Assembly: GCA_050011895.1 (NCBI GenBank) | Contig: JBEKIF010000011.1 | Span: forward strand, 1-64,000 | Direction of reading: 5' to 3' | Source of the DNA: DATBGO01 sp050011895 | Lineage (GTDB): Bacteria; Actinomycetota; Actinomycetes; Streptosporangiales; Streptosporangiaceae | DNA length: 64,000 nt | Part shown: positions 19,578 to 26,827 of the stretch, piece after piece | Layout of the letters: each line of letters begins with the position of its first letter | Position numbering within the stretch: position 1 is the first letter of the stretch | Position numbers and translations under genes: made by a program | Notes under the pieces: generated by a model | The model's input: only the letters and a program-made list of their open reading frames with translations | Told to the model about the DNA's origin: nothing | Database searches by the model: none

Positions 19578-20214
19578 TGCTCGTCCTCCAGCTGGAAGAT
19601 GCACCCGGCAAGCGGGTAGGTAATGCGGTCGTCAAGCACGTGCACGCGAAACTGAAATATCTGGTGCGCGCGGGGCACCAGGCCAGACGCCGGGCAGGCA
19701 ATCACGCACGGCGCAGCGTGCCGTCGCCGACGCCTGCCCACGCCTGCCACTCTGCCCTTGCCCGCTGAGTCGGTCAATGGTATCGCCGCCGGACAAGGCG
19801 GAACAGTTCCCGCCAAGCTGCCGCCGCGGGCACCAGCGGGTCGGGCGGGAACAGCGGGTTGACATCATCGCGATCGACGGTATGTTGCTACCCAGTCCAG
19901 CACCGGGCCAGCTGGCCGGGCCATCAGCGGTCCTGGCTGCGCGGTGACACGCGGCTGATCGCAGCGATCGGCCGGTGCCATGCGAGCGCGGCTGGGGGCC
20001 GCCGCGGCCCCGGCGGGGCGGGGGGGTTGGACCCAGGAGGGGCCCGGGCACCCAGTAGACAACGGAGGACGAGCCTGTTGCCGACAGGACGGACTCCGGT
20101 CCGAAGGGATGCCCGGGCGCTCTTCCGAGCGGCCGGGCTGGCCGGCTACCCGCATCACCTATCCTTTCAGCACCACCCGCTAATCCCGGTGCAGCACACG
20201 CTGAGGCAGGAATA
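19578..20214. other. long intergenic region with an outward promoter
   Basis: Between divergent acs and the mannosyltransferase gene lie 637 bases without a recognisable gene. Open frames inside show no family motif. A well-formed promoter (19859-19886) points right, about 325 bases before the TTG start of the mannosyltransferase. The interval downstream of it, GC-rich with G runs near 20010-20050, would be a long leader or a separate small RNA. Confidence 0.5.
19859..19886 (+). promoter_or_regulatory. sigma-70-type promoter TTGACA-N16-TATGTT
   Basis: A perfect -35 TTGACA (19859-19864) and a -10 TATGTT (19881-19886) are separated by 16 bases in a GC-rich context. Transcription would start near 19893 and run toward the mannosyltransferase gene at 20215, leaving an unusually long leader of about 320 bases. 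Confidence 0.55.
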
Positions 20215-20994
20215 TTGACAGCGACCGACCGGCCAGAATCGCCACATGCGCGCCGCGTGGCCGTCATCATTCCGACATACGATGAGCGCGAGAACCTGGA
20301 GTCGATCTCGGCCCGGGTGCGCAGCGCTGTCCCCGGCGCTGAACTGCTGGTGGTTGACGACAACAGCCCGGACGGCACCGGTGAGCTTGCCGACAAGCTG
20401 GCCGCTGGCGACTCTCATATTCACGTGCTGCACCGGCCAGGGAAGGCCGGCCTCGGAGCGGCCTACATCGCGGGCTTCAGCTGGGCGCTTGAGCGCGGCT
20501 ACGACGCCATGGTCGAAATGGACGCCGACGGATCGCATCAGCCCGAGGAGCTACCGCGGCTGCTTGAGGCGCTGGACGCCGGCGCCGACGTTGTTATCGG
20601 GTCACGCTGGGTGCGCGGGGGAACGGTGCGCAACTGGCCGAAGTCGCGTGAGTTCCTGTCCCGCGGCGCTAACGCCTATGCGCGGATCATGCTGGGCATC
20701 GGAGTCAGGGATGCCACCGGCGGGTTCCGCGTCTACCGCGCCGAGACGCTGCGCAAGATCGCCCTGGATCAGGTGCTGTCCCAGGGCTACTGCTTCCAGA
20801 TCGATCTCACGCTGCGGGCCATCACGGCCGGGCTGACCGTCACCGAGGTGCCGATCACCTTCACCGACCGCACCCGGGGCACCAGCAAGATGGGCCGGGC
20901 GATCGTCGGTGAGGCCTTCCTGCGGGTCGCCCAGTGGGGCATCACGCGCAGGCTGGGCGGTGGCCGTAAGGCCCGGCCGGGGACCTCCTGCTAG
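20215..20994 (+). CDS. polyprenol-phosphate mannosyltransferase, GT2 (Dpm1-like)
   Basis: The 259-residue GT2 enzyme has VAVIIPTYDERENLESI, LLVVDDNSPDGTGELAD, VEMDADGSHQPEELPRL (the metal-binding DxD) and a C-terminal GTSKMGRAIVGEAFLRVAQWG. These are the hallmarks of dolichol/polyprenol phosphate mannose synthase. It transfers mannose from GDP-mannose to polyprenol phosphate at the inner membrane face, supplying periplasmic protein-O-mannosylation and lipoglycan synthesis. It lacks a membrane domain; in many actinobacteria the membrane partner is a separate lipoprotein N-acyltransferase-like gene, not seen here. It starts at TTG 20215 with GAGGCAGGA just upstream. Confidence 0.9.
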   Translation: MTATDRPESPHARRVAVIIPTYDERENLESISARVRSAVPGAELLVVDDNSPDGTGELADKLAAGDSHIHVLHRPGKAGLGAAYIAGFSWALERGYDAMVEMDADGSHQPEELPRLLEALDAGADVVIGSRWVRGGTVRNWPKSREFLSRGANAYARIMLGIGVRDATGGFRVYRAETLRKIALDQVLSQGYCFQIDLTLRAITAGLTVTEVPITFTDRTRGTSKMGRAIVGEAFLRVAQWGITRRLGGGRKARPGTSC

Positions 20995-21000
20995 CAGGAG
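20985..21000. terminator. 16-bp perfect palindrome at the mannosyltransferase stop
   Basis: CTCCTGCTAGCAGGAG is self-complementary and includes the TAG stop codon of the rightward gene. It could act as a compact terminator between this gene and convergent rbpA. There is no T tract, and a zero-loop palindrome would need to open its centre. Confidence 0.35.
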
Positions 21001-21074
21001 ACCAGCGCACGGGGCGAGCCGCCGGCCGGTTAGCAAGGCGTCCGGCGGCTGGCGCCAGCGAGCCGTTATCTGGC

Positions 21075-21464
21075 TTATGCGCTCTTGCGCTGGCGGGGCG
21101 AGTGCGAGCTGGCCTGATCGCGGCCATCCGCGCCGCGTTTTCCCCTGATCACGGCCAGCCGCTCGGCCAGCACTTCCTCGAGGTCAGCCATGCTGCGCCG
21201 CTCCATCAGCATGTCCCAGTGGCTCCGCGGCGGCTTGGCCTTCTTCGGCGCGGGCATGTCCCCGGTCGCGGTGAGCGCGAGCGAACCACAAACCCGGCAC
21301 TCCCAGTTCACCGGTATCTCTGCTTCTGCCGAGAATGGGACGGTGAAGCGATGGCCCTTCGGGCAGTCGAAAGCCACCTCCTGACGCGGGGCCAGATCGG
21401 TGTTACGGTCGTTCTCATAGCTCGTGGCCCCGAGCCGGGTACCGCGAAGTGCGCGTTCGGCCAT
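21075..21464 (-). CDS. rbpA: RNA polymerase-binding protein RbpA
   Basis: The 129-residue protein matches RbpA, beginning MAERALRGTRLGATSYE. It carries the zinc-knuckle residues C34, H38, C56 and C59, and the sigma-interacting tail SHWDMLMERRSMADLEEVLAERLAVIR. RbpA binds the RNA polymerase beta subunit and principal sigma factor and stabilises open complexes in actinobacteria. A GGGAGG ribosome site precedes the ATG at 21464; the frame is open further upstream, but those residues are not RbpA-like. A consensus SigR promoter lies about 41 bases upstream, so expression is probably induced by thiol-oxidative stress, as known in Streptomyces. Confidence 0.97.
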   Translation of the reverse strand: MAERALRGTRLGATSYENDRNTDLAPRQEVAFDCPKGHRFTVPFSAEAEIPVNWECRVCGSLALTATGDMPAPKKAKPPRSHWDMLMERRSMADLEEVLAERLAVIRGKRGADGRDQASSHSPRQRKSA

Positions 21465-21504
21465 AGATCTGTTGCCTCCCAGCCGCTCAGCCGTCCCTGT
21501 TGAC

Positions 21505-21530
21505 AACGGTGAGTACCCGGACAAGATTCC
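21505..21530 (-). promoter_or_regulatory. SigR-type promoter GGAAT-N18-GTT of rbpA
   Basis: On the - strand GGAAT (21526-21530) is followed by exactly 18 bases and GTT (21505-21507), the Streptomyces SigR consensus. The implied start is about 30-40 bases before the rbpA ATG. rbpA is an established SigR-regulon gene, so sequence and biology agree. Confidence 0.8.
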
Positions 21531-21582
21531 CCTGATAACCGGATTCCAACCCCTCTGCGGCCCGGCGGATCTCCGAAACGGC

Positions 21583-22350
21583 TCATCCGGCTCCGCGCGG
21601 GTGCCATTGGCCACGTTCCGTGAGCACATCGCGCAGCAGGTCGGTCTTGTCGGTCATGATGCCGTCCACTCCGAGATCAAGGAGGCGGACCATGCCTGCT
21701 CGGTCGTTCACGGTCCACACGTGCACCGCGAGGCCCGCGGCATGGGCGTGCCGCAGGAACGACGGTGTCGCGATCCGGATGGGCACCTGAGTGCAGCGCA
21801 CCGACAGCCGGGCGCACCGGGCCGCCAGGGCCCGGTGCGGCACGGCGAGCCGGATAGCCGCGATCCCCACCGGAGAGGTCGACATGCAGACGGGCCGGCC
21901 CAGGGCCCGCCTGGCGGCAGCCAGCCTGAGGCCCGAGAACGAGGTCACGCAGACCCGGTCCCAGGTGGCGGTCCTGTCCAGCACATCAGCGAGCGGCCGC
22001 ACTGCGGGCGCGTCCTTGACGTCGATGTTGAAGCGGACGTCCGGCCAGGCGGCCAGCAGGTCCTCGAGCACCGGGATCGGGTCGCTGCCGCCGATGCGGG
22101 CCGCCGCGACGTCACGATGCGGCAGCTCCGCGATCCGCCCGGAGATATCGGTCACCCGCTCAAGCGTCCGGTCGTGGAATGCCACGAGCACGCCATCCGC
22201 GGTCGCATGCACGTCTGTCTCCAGGTAGGCGTAGCCCAGCCCGACGGCGTGCTCGAAAGCGCGCCAGGTGTTCTCGGGGAAGAGCTGCGCCGCACCGCCA
22301 CGGTGCGCGAACGCATGCGGCCTGGGACGATCAAGGAATCCGGGCGCCAC
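21583..22350 (-). CDS. glycerophosphodiester phosphodiesterase
   Basis: The 255-residue protein has the GDPD motif AHRGGAAQLFPENTWRAF, with catalytic His-Arg and metal Glu, then LETDVHATADGVLVAFHDRTLERVT, with metal Glu/Asp and the second catalytic His. It closes with HVWTVNDRAGMVRLLDLGVDGIMTDK. It hydrolyses glycerophosphodiesters to glycerol-3-phosphate and an alcohol, in phospholipid turnover and phosphate supply. There is no signal peptide, so it is cytoplasmic. It starts at a GTG. It is leftward like rbpA but separated from it by the SigR promoter, so rbpA has its own control. Confidence 0.93.
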   Translation of the reverse strand: MAPGFLDRPRPHAFAHRGGAAQLFPENTWRAFEHAVGLGYAYLETDVHATADGVLVAFHDRTLERVTDISGRIAELPHRDVAAARIGGSDPIPVLEDLLAAWPDVRFNIDVKDAPAVRPLADVLDRTATWDRVCVTSFSGLRLAAARRALGRPVCMSTSPVGIAAIRLAVPHRALAARCARLSVRCTQVPIRIATPSFLRHAHAAGLAVHVWTVNDRAGMVRLLDLGVDGIMTDKTDLLRDVLTERGQWHPRGAG

Positions 22351-22446
22351 GGCCTCAGTATGCCGAACAAGGTCCGGCCTGCCGGGCAGGCGCGCGGCCG
22401 GTCCGCGGCGGGTTCCCAGGCTGCCATCGGGCCGCCAGCCTGCCGG

Positions 22447-22995
22447 TCAGGCGCGCTGCCATGCCCTCCGGCGGGTTTCCGCGATGGCGATGGCGGCCGC
22501 GGCGGCGACGTTGAGCGAGCCGACCCGGCCTGGCTGCGGGATGTAGGCGACCACGTCAGCGGCGGCGAGCAGGGCAGCCGAGCAGCCCCGGTCCTCGTGG
22601 CCAAGGGCCAGGCAGATGTCACCGTCCAGCGGCGCCTCATGCAGCGGGACCGCAGCGGCGGTGAGCTCGATCGCGACCACGGTGAAGCCGGCCGCGCGGG
22701 CGGCGTCCGCCGCCGCGGCCGCGCTGGCCGGCTCGCGCTCCAGCATCACGAAGCGCTCGGTGCCCAGGGACGTCTTGCGGGCCGCCGGGTGCCCGGGTGC
22801 CGCGGTGGCACCGCAGAGCCAGGCGCGCTCGACACCGAGGGCGGCAGCGGTCCTGATGATCGACCCGACATTGAACGGCTGGCTCACCGAGTCGAGCAGC
22901 AGGGCAATCCTGGTCTCGGCCCGGCGCCGCCAGGACCTGTTCAGCCGTTTGACATCCGTCGGCCCCAGCTGGCGGGGGCCAGCAGCGCCGGTCAC
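22447..22995 (-). CDS. TrmH/SpoU-family RNA 2'-O-methyltransferase
   Basis: From the GTG at 22995 the 182-residue protein has the SpoU motifs ALLLDSVSQPFNVGSIIRTAAALGVERAWLCG (motif 1 Asn/Arg), DICLALGHEDRGCS (motif 2) and YIPQPGRVGSLNVAAAAAIAIAE (motif 3). This is the knotted SAM-binding fold of tRNA/rRNA ribose methyltransferases. The frame is open to 23148, but that part only shadows the upstream gene. The GTGA overlap with the upstream methyltransferase stop indicates translational coupling. The exact target nucleotide is not readable; TrmH-like tRNA modification is one option. Confidence 0.88.
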   Translation of the reverse strand: MTGAAGPRQLGPTDVKRLNRSWRRRAETRIALLLDSVSQPFNVGSIIRTAAALGVERAWLCGATAAPGHPAARKTSLGTERFVMLEREPASAAAAADAARAAGFTVVAIELTAAAVPLHEAPLDGDICLALGHEDRGCSAALLAAADVVAYIPQPGRVGSLNVAAAAAIAIAETRRRAWQRA

Positions 22996-23585
22996 CGGCC
23001 GGTCCGCAGGACGCGGTACCCGGCCCGGGCCGCGACCCGCTCGGTGGGCCAGCCGGACTCGGCCAGCCACCGCTGCAGCGAGTCGGACCCGAGATTGCGC
23101 TGCACTACCAGGTATGCGCGGCCCCCCGGCGCGAGCCTGCCCAGCCACCCGGTGAGCAGTTCGCGCAGCGCGGGCTTACCGATCCTGATCGGCGGGTTGG
23201 ACCAGATCAGCTGGAACTGGCCAGGTACCGACGGATCGCCGGGTGCGGCGGGGCGGACGCAGCCCAGGCCGGCCCGCGCGGCATTGCGAGCGCAGAGCGC
23301 GAGCGCGCGGCGGTTGACGTCGACCGCCCAGACGCATGACCCGGGGGAGCGGGCCGCCATCACGAGCGCCAGCGGCCCGTAGCCACAGCCGAGGTCGAGC
23401 AGCTGGCCCGCCACGGGCGGCGCCGGGGCTGTCTCAAGCAGCAGCCGGGTTCCCGGATCCAGCCTGCCCGGCGAGAACACGCCGGAGTCGGTCTCCAGCT
23501 CCAGCTGCAGGTCGGCCAGCACGAGGTGGACGGTACCCGGCCGGCGAGGCGCTGCCGGGTGCTCGGCAAAATACTGCTGGCCCAC
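22992..23585 (-). CDS. class I SAM methyltransferase, RsmC/RlmG-like
   Basis: The 197-residue protein has the SAM-binding motif LLDLGCGYGPLALVMA, motif II VWAVDVNRRALALCARNA and the catalytic SNPPIRIGK. This NPP motif with a following Arg-x-Gly-Lys is typical of RsmC-type guanine-N2 rRNA methyltransferases. It has only the catalytic half of enterobacterial RsmC, as is usual in actinobacteria. It is the first gene of a pair with the TrmH-like enzyme (4-base overlap), suggesting joint RNA modification. The start is a GTG. Confidence 0.85.
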   Translation of the reverse strand: MGQQYFAEHPAAPRRPGTVHLVLADLQLELETDSGVFSPGRLDPGTRLLLETAPAPPVAGQLLDLGCGYGPLALVMAARSPGSCVWAVDVNRRALALCARNAARAGLGCVRPAAPGDPSVPGQFQLIWSNPPIRIGKPALRELLTGWLGRLAPGGRAYLVVQRNLGSDSLQRWLAESGWPTERVAARAGYRVLRTGR

Positions 23586-23600
23586 CGGGCGGGCTGCCGT

Positions 23601-23960
23601 TTACCAGGACTGCGGCTGAGCGGGCGCTGGGCTCGCCTGCTGCGCGCCTTGCTCCGCCTGCAGCGCGGGGTTGATGTACGCGCGGGTCATCCAGCGCTCC
23701 ACCACGAACGTCAGCACCGGGATGGTCCCGGCGAGCAGCAGCACCACCGTCGGGGCAATGGCCAGCCGCAGCCGCCGGGCCAGCACGTAAGCAGTGACCA
23801 GATAGATCAGGTACAGGATCCCGTGCGTGGTGCCCACGTAGTTCACCACGGCGTTGTCGTGAGCGAACACCTGCAGCGGGATCCCGACGAAGCACAAGAT
23901 CATCAGTACCACGCCGGTCACGTAGGCCATCACGCGGTAACGGAGCACGTCAGCGCGCAC
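23601..23960 (-). CDS. DUF3817 membrane protein
   Basis: The 119-residue protein has three hydrophobic segments: VMAYVTGVVLMILCFVGIPL, THGILYLIYLVTAYVLA, and LAIAPTVVLLLAGTIPVLTFVVER. A loop with HDN...YVGTTHG matches the DUF3817 family widespread in actinobacteria. The last 20 residues are Ala/Gln/Pro-rich and cytoplasmic or unstructured. A GAGGAGG site lies upstream of the GTG start. Function is unknown; it lies 15 bases before the methyltransferase start on the same strand, so it may be co-transcribed with that pair. Confidence 0.82.
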   Translation of the reverse strand: MRADVLRYRVMAYVTGVVLMILCFVGIPLQVFAHDNAVVNYVGTTHGILYLIYLVTAYVLARRLRLAIAPTVVLLLAGTIPVLTFVVERWMTRAYINPALQAEQGAQQASPAPAQPQSW

Positions 23961-24018
23961 CGGAGTACCTCCTCAGCAAAATCGCCGTCAGCAAATCGCC
24001 GCAGTGCGGTGGCGGCGG

Positions 24019-24444
24019 CTAACGCAGCCCGTGCCATCGTCCGTGGCCCTTCACCTGCTCGTTCAGCCGGGCGAGGTACGCGTTGTAGGCGGCAAGCTCC
24101 GGATCTTCTTCTTCCGACGCGGCGCCGCCGGCCGGATCTCCAGTCCCGCGCGGCGCCGCAACGCCAGCCGGCAGCTGGACAGCCCCGGCTGCGCCGCCCG
24201 CCTCGGTCTTCGGCCTCAGCTCATCCAGGATGGTCTTAGCCCAGAACACCAGGCCGAACACCGCGAAGACCGGCCACTCGAACGTATAAGCCCAGCTGAG
24301 CGCGTTGCCTGCCTCCGCCCGGCGGAACTGCCAGTCACCGAGCCAGAGCATCCCGAGCACGGCCGCGACGGTGAACGCATGCCAGCCTAGCCACCTGGGT
24401 GCGAACAGGAAGTGCCACCGCGGCTTGGGCTTGGCGCTTGGCAT
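24019..24444 (-). CDS. two-TM membrane protein, actinobacterial conserved
   Basis: The 141-residue protein has a basic N-terminus with WHFLFAPRWLGWHAF, two transmembrane segments (about 20-38 and 53-72), a Gly/Ala/Pro linker, and a charged C-terminal helix EEEDPELAAYNAYLARLNEQ. Proteins of this layout occur next to DUF3817 genes in actinobacteria; no activity is known to me. A TAGGCT box ends 6 bases before the ATG, suggesting a leaderless transcript. It precedes the DUF3817 gene on the same strand by 58 bases. Confidence 0.7.
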   Translation of the reverse strand: MPSAKPKPRWHFLFAPRWLGWHAFTVAAVLGMLWLGDWQFRRAEAGNALSWAYTFEWPVFAVFGLVFWAKTILDELRPKTEAGGAAGAVQLPAGVAAPRGTGDPAGGAASEEEDPELAAYNAYLARLNEQVKGHGRWHGLR

Positions 24445-24556
24445 GGTCAGAGCCTAGCGCCGGATGCGACCTGCCGCAGCGCGGGACATTACGGGCAGCC
24501 GCCTGCCGTTACCACCAGATACCAGCGAGTCAATGCCGGGCTAACCGGGCTGGTCA

Positions 24557-24925
24557 GTGATAATCAGAGGCATGTCTCTTGCGGACCTTATCTCCGGGCG
24601 CACCGGACTGGCCGGGCGGCTGCCCGGCCGGATCGAGGAACTGCGCGGCCCGGTCAGGGGAATCATCGTGCTGCCCAGGCACCTGTCGTGGCCAGGGCTG
24701 CGCGAGTGCGACGTCACGGACGACAGCACCAGGCGGAGCATGTACGGGATCGTGCTGACCCAGGGCAGGCGCAATGACGTCGCCCGCTTCCTCAATGCCC
24801 GGCTGCTCGCCCAGGACTGGCCGCTGATCAGGACCTCGCTCGACCCCAAGCTCCGCCGCTGGTGCGAGCGCAGGTTCGCGCTGCGCGCCGCCAGCGAGGC
24901 GCGGCAGCCACTCCGCCAGCCCTGA
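24557..24925 (+). CDS. conserved hypothetical protein
   Basis: The 122-residue protein is Arg-rich (about 16%), with GLAGRLPGRIEELRGPVRGIIVLPRHLSWPG in the first half and a helical second half, NDVARFLNARLLAQDWPLIRTSL. There is no signal peptide or TM segment. The start may be GTG 24557 or ATG 24572; neither has a good ribosome site. It ends 41 bases before adk and may be co-transcribed with it. I do not recognise a function. Codon usage is coherent with the neighbours, which supports it being real. Confidence 0.6.
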   Translation: MIIRGMSLADLISGRTGLAGRLPGRIEELRGPVRGIIVLPRHLSWPGLRECDVTDDSTRRSMYGIVLTQGRRNDVARFLNARLLAQDWPLIRTSLDPKLRRWCERRFALRAASEARQPLRQP

Positions 24926-24966
24926 GCTGGGCCCGGCAGGCAGGCGCCGTATGCGATGGTATCTGC

Positions 24967-25680
24967 ATGCGCAAATTCGTCATCATGGGCGTCCAGGGCA
25001 GCGGCAAGGGCACCCAGTCCGCCATGCTCGCGTCCGACTTCGATCTCGTGCACATCAGCGTCGGTGAGATCTTCCGCTGGAATGTCCTGCAGCACACCAA
25101 GGTGGGCGCCCAGGTGCGGCGGACCATGGCCGCGGGGGAGCTGGTCGGTGACGACCTGGTCGAAGGGATCGTCAAGGACCGCCTTGCCCAGCACGACTGG
25201 AACTACGGGTTCATCATCGACGGCTTCCCCCGTAACGAGCGGCAGGCGGAGTTCTTCCTGGAGAGCTACGACATCGACGGGGTCATCCACCTGGACATGC
25301 CCGACAGCGAGGTCCGCCGCCGTGTCCTCGCGCGGCGGCTCTGCTCCGGCTGCGGCATGGACTACAACCTGCTGGCCAGCACCCCGGAGGTGCCGGGCAA
25401 GTGCGACGTGTGCGGGGGTGAGCTCGTCTCCAGGGAAGACGACACCGAGGAAGCCCTCGCCGTGCGGCTGCGCGACTACCACCAGAAGACCAACCCGGTG
25501 CTGGACATCTTCCGCCGCAAGGAGTACGTGGTGACGGTCGATGCGCGCCCCGCCAAGGAGGCCGTCCAGCAGGCCATCAGGGACCAGCTGGGGCTGCCGC
25601 CGCATCACCCGCGGGCCGCGGAGGGCGCCGGGCAGGCCGCCGGAACCGGGCGGGTGGCGGAAGGCAGCGCCCGGCCCTGA
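24967..25680 (+). CDS. adk: adenylate kinase family protein with Cys4 LID
   Basis: The 237-residue nucleoside monophosphate kinase has P-loop GVQGSGKGT (8-16), the NMP-binding DGFPRN, and a LID with two Cys pairs, CSGC and CDVC, that would bind zinc. It interconverts AMP, ATP and ADP. It differs from the ribosomal-operon adk usual in actinobacteria, so it is probably a second copy. Residues after 215 form a low-complexity tail. The ATG at 24967 is preceded by no clear ribosome site; the frame is open upstream to 24862. It is followed 19 bases later by glycerate kinase and then by PRPP synthetase, which consumes ATP and releases AMP. Confidence 0.85.
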   Translation: MRKFVIMGVQGSGKGTQSAMLASDFDLVHISVGEIFRWNVLQHTKVGAQVRRTMAAGELVGDDLVEGIVKDRLAQHDWNYGFIIDGFPRNERQAEFFLESYDIDGVIHLDMPDSEVRRRVLARRLCSGCGMDYNLLASTPEVPGKCDVCGGELVSREDDTEEALAVRLRDYHQKTNPVLDIFRRKEYVVTVDARPAKEAVQQAIRDQLGLPPHHPRAAEGAGQAAGTGRVAEGSARP

Positions 25681-25699
25681 CCGGCCCCGGCTGATCTGG

Positions 25700-26818
25700 A
25701 TGCGGATCGTCGTCGCGCCCGACTCGTTCAAGGGCACCATCGGCGCCACCGAGGCCGCCGCCGCGCTGGCGGCTGGCTGGCGGTCCGGCCGGCCAGCCGA
25801 TGCGGTGAGCTGTGTTCCGCTGGCCGACGGCGGCGAGGGCACGCTGGAGGTGCTCGCCGCGGCGTGGCCGGCCGCCCGCTGGCATCAGGCCACCGCCCGC
25901 GGGCCGCGCGACGGGTCCGTTGACAGCTGCTGGCTGGAACTGCCCGGCCGAACGGGGGTGGTGGAACTCGCCCGAACCAGCGGGCTGCCGTTGCTGGCCG
26001 GTCCTGATCCGCTGCTGGCCCACTCGGCCGGAGTGGGCGACCTGGTCGGGCGCGCGCTGGAGGCGGGTGCCGCCGCAATCGTCATCGCGCTTGGCGGCTC
26101 GGCCTGCACGGATGGCGGGACCGGCGCGCTCACGGCGCTCGGGGCGCGCTTCCTTGATGCCGCCGGGAGCGAGCTGCCGCCCGGTGGCGGTTTCCTGGCC
26201 GAGCTGGCCGCCGTCGACCTGACCGGGCTCCGGCCGCTACCGGAGGGCGGCGTGACCTGCCTGACCGACGTCGACGCTCCGCTGCTGGGTCCGCGCGGCG
26301 CCGCCGCGGTGTTCGGCCCGCAGAAGGGCGCGGACCCGCGCCAGGTGGCGGTTCTCGAGGCAGGGCTGACCAGGCTGGCTGAGCTACTTGGCGGGGCGCC
26401 AGCCGCTGCCGGGGCGGGAGCCGCCGGCGGCGCCGGATACGGCCTCGCCGCGGCCTGGGGGGCGCAGCTCGCGCCGGGAGCCGCGGAACTGTGCCGGATC
26501 AGCGGGCTTGACGCGGCGCTGCGCGGCGCCGACCTGGTCATTACCGGGGAGGGCCGGTACGACGCCACATCGGCCGGCGGCAAGGTCCCGGCTGCGGTCA
26601 TCGCCGCCGCTGCCCAGGCTGGAGTCGCGGCCGGCCTGGTCGCCGGGGTGATAACGGCCGAGCCTCCAGCTAGCGTCCGGCAGGCGCTCTCGCTGGCTGC
26701 GCTGGCCGGCGGAACCGGGCCCGCGATGGCGGACCCAGCGCGCTGGCTCCGGCTGGCAGGCCGCCAGCTCGCACTCGATCTGGCCGGCCGCCAGAAGAAT
26801 CCGGGCGCGAGGACCTAG
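25700..26818 (+). CDS. glxK: glycerate kinase (GarK/GlxK type)
   Basis: The 372-residue protein begins MRIVVAPDSFKGTIGATEAA and has VPLADGGEGTLEVL, IALGGSACTDGGTGALTALG, AAVFGPQKGADP and the C-terminal DLVITGEGRYDATSAGGK. All are signatures of type 1 glycerate 2-kinase. It phosphorylates D-glycerate, linking glyoxylate, tartronate or serine breakdown to glycolysis. The ATG at 25700 was chosen because the family start is exactly there; the longer frame shadows adk. It lies 19 bases after adk and 9 bases before prs, so the three probably share a transcript. Confidence 0.93.
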   Translation: MRIVVAPDSFKGTIGATEAAAALAAGWRSGRPADAVSCVPLADGGEGTLEVLAAAWPAARWHQATARGPRDGSVDSCWLELPGRTGVVELARTSGLPLLAGPDPLLAHSAGVGDLVGRALEAGAAAIVIALGGSACTDGGTGALTALGARFLDAAGSELPPGGGFLAELAAVDLTGLRPLPEGGVTCLTDVDAPLLGPRGAAAVFGPQKGADPRQVAVLEAGLTRLAELLGGAPAAAGAGAAGGAGYGLAAAWGAQLAPGAAELCRISGLDAALRGADLVITGEGRYDATSAGGKVPAAVIAAAAQAGVAAGLVAGVITAEPPASVRQALSLAALAGGTGPAMADPARWLRLAGRQLALDLAGRQKNPGART

Positions 26819-26827
26819 CCTTGGGTT

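Noticed and set aside
19632..20396. 254-codon open frame on the - strand between acs and the mannosyltransferase
   Set aside because: It overlaps the start of a certain gene, has Ser/Arg/Pro low complexity and no motif. The interval is better described as a long leader.
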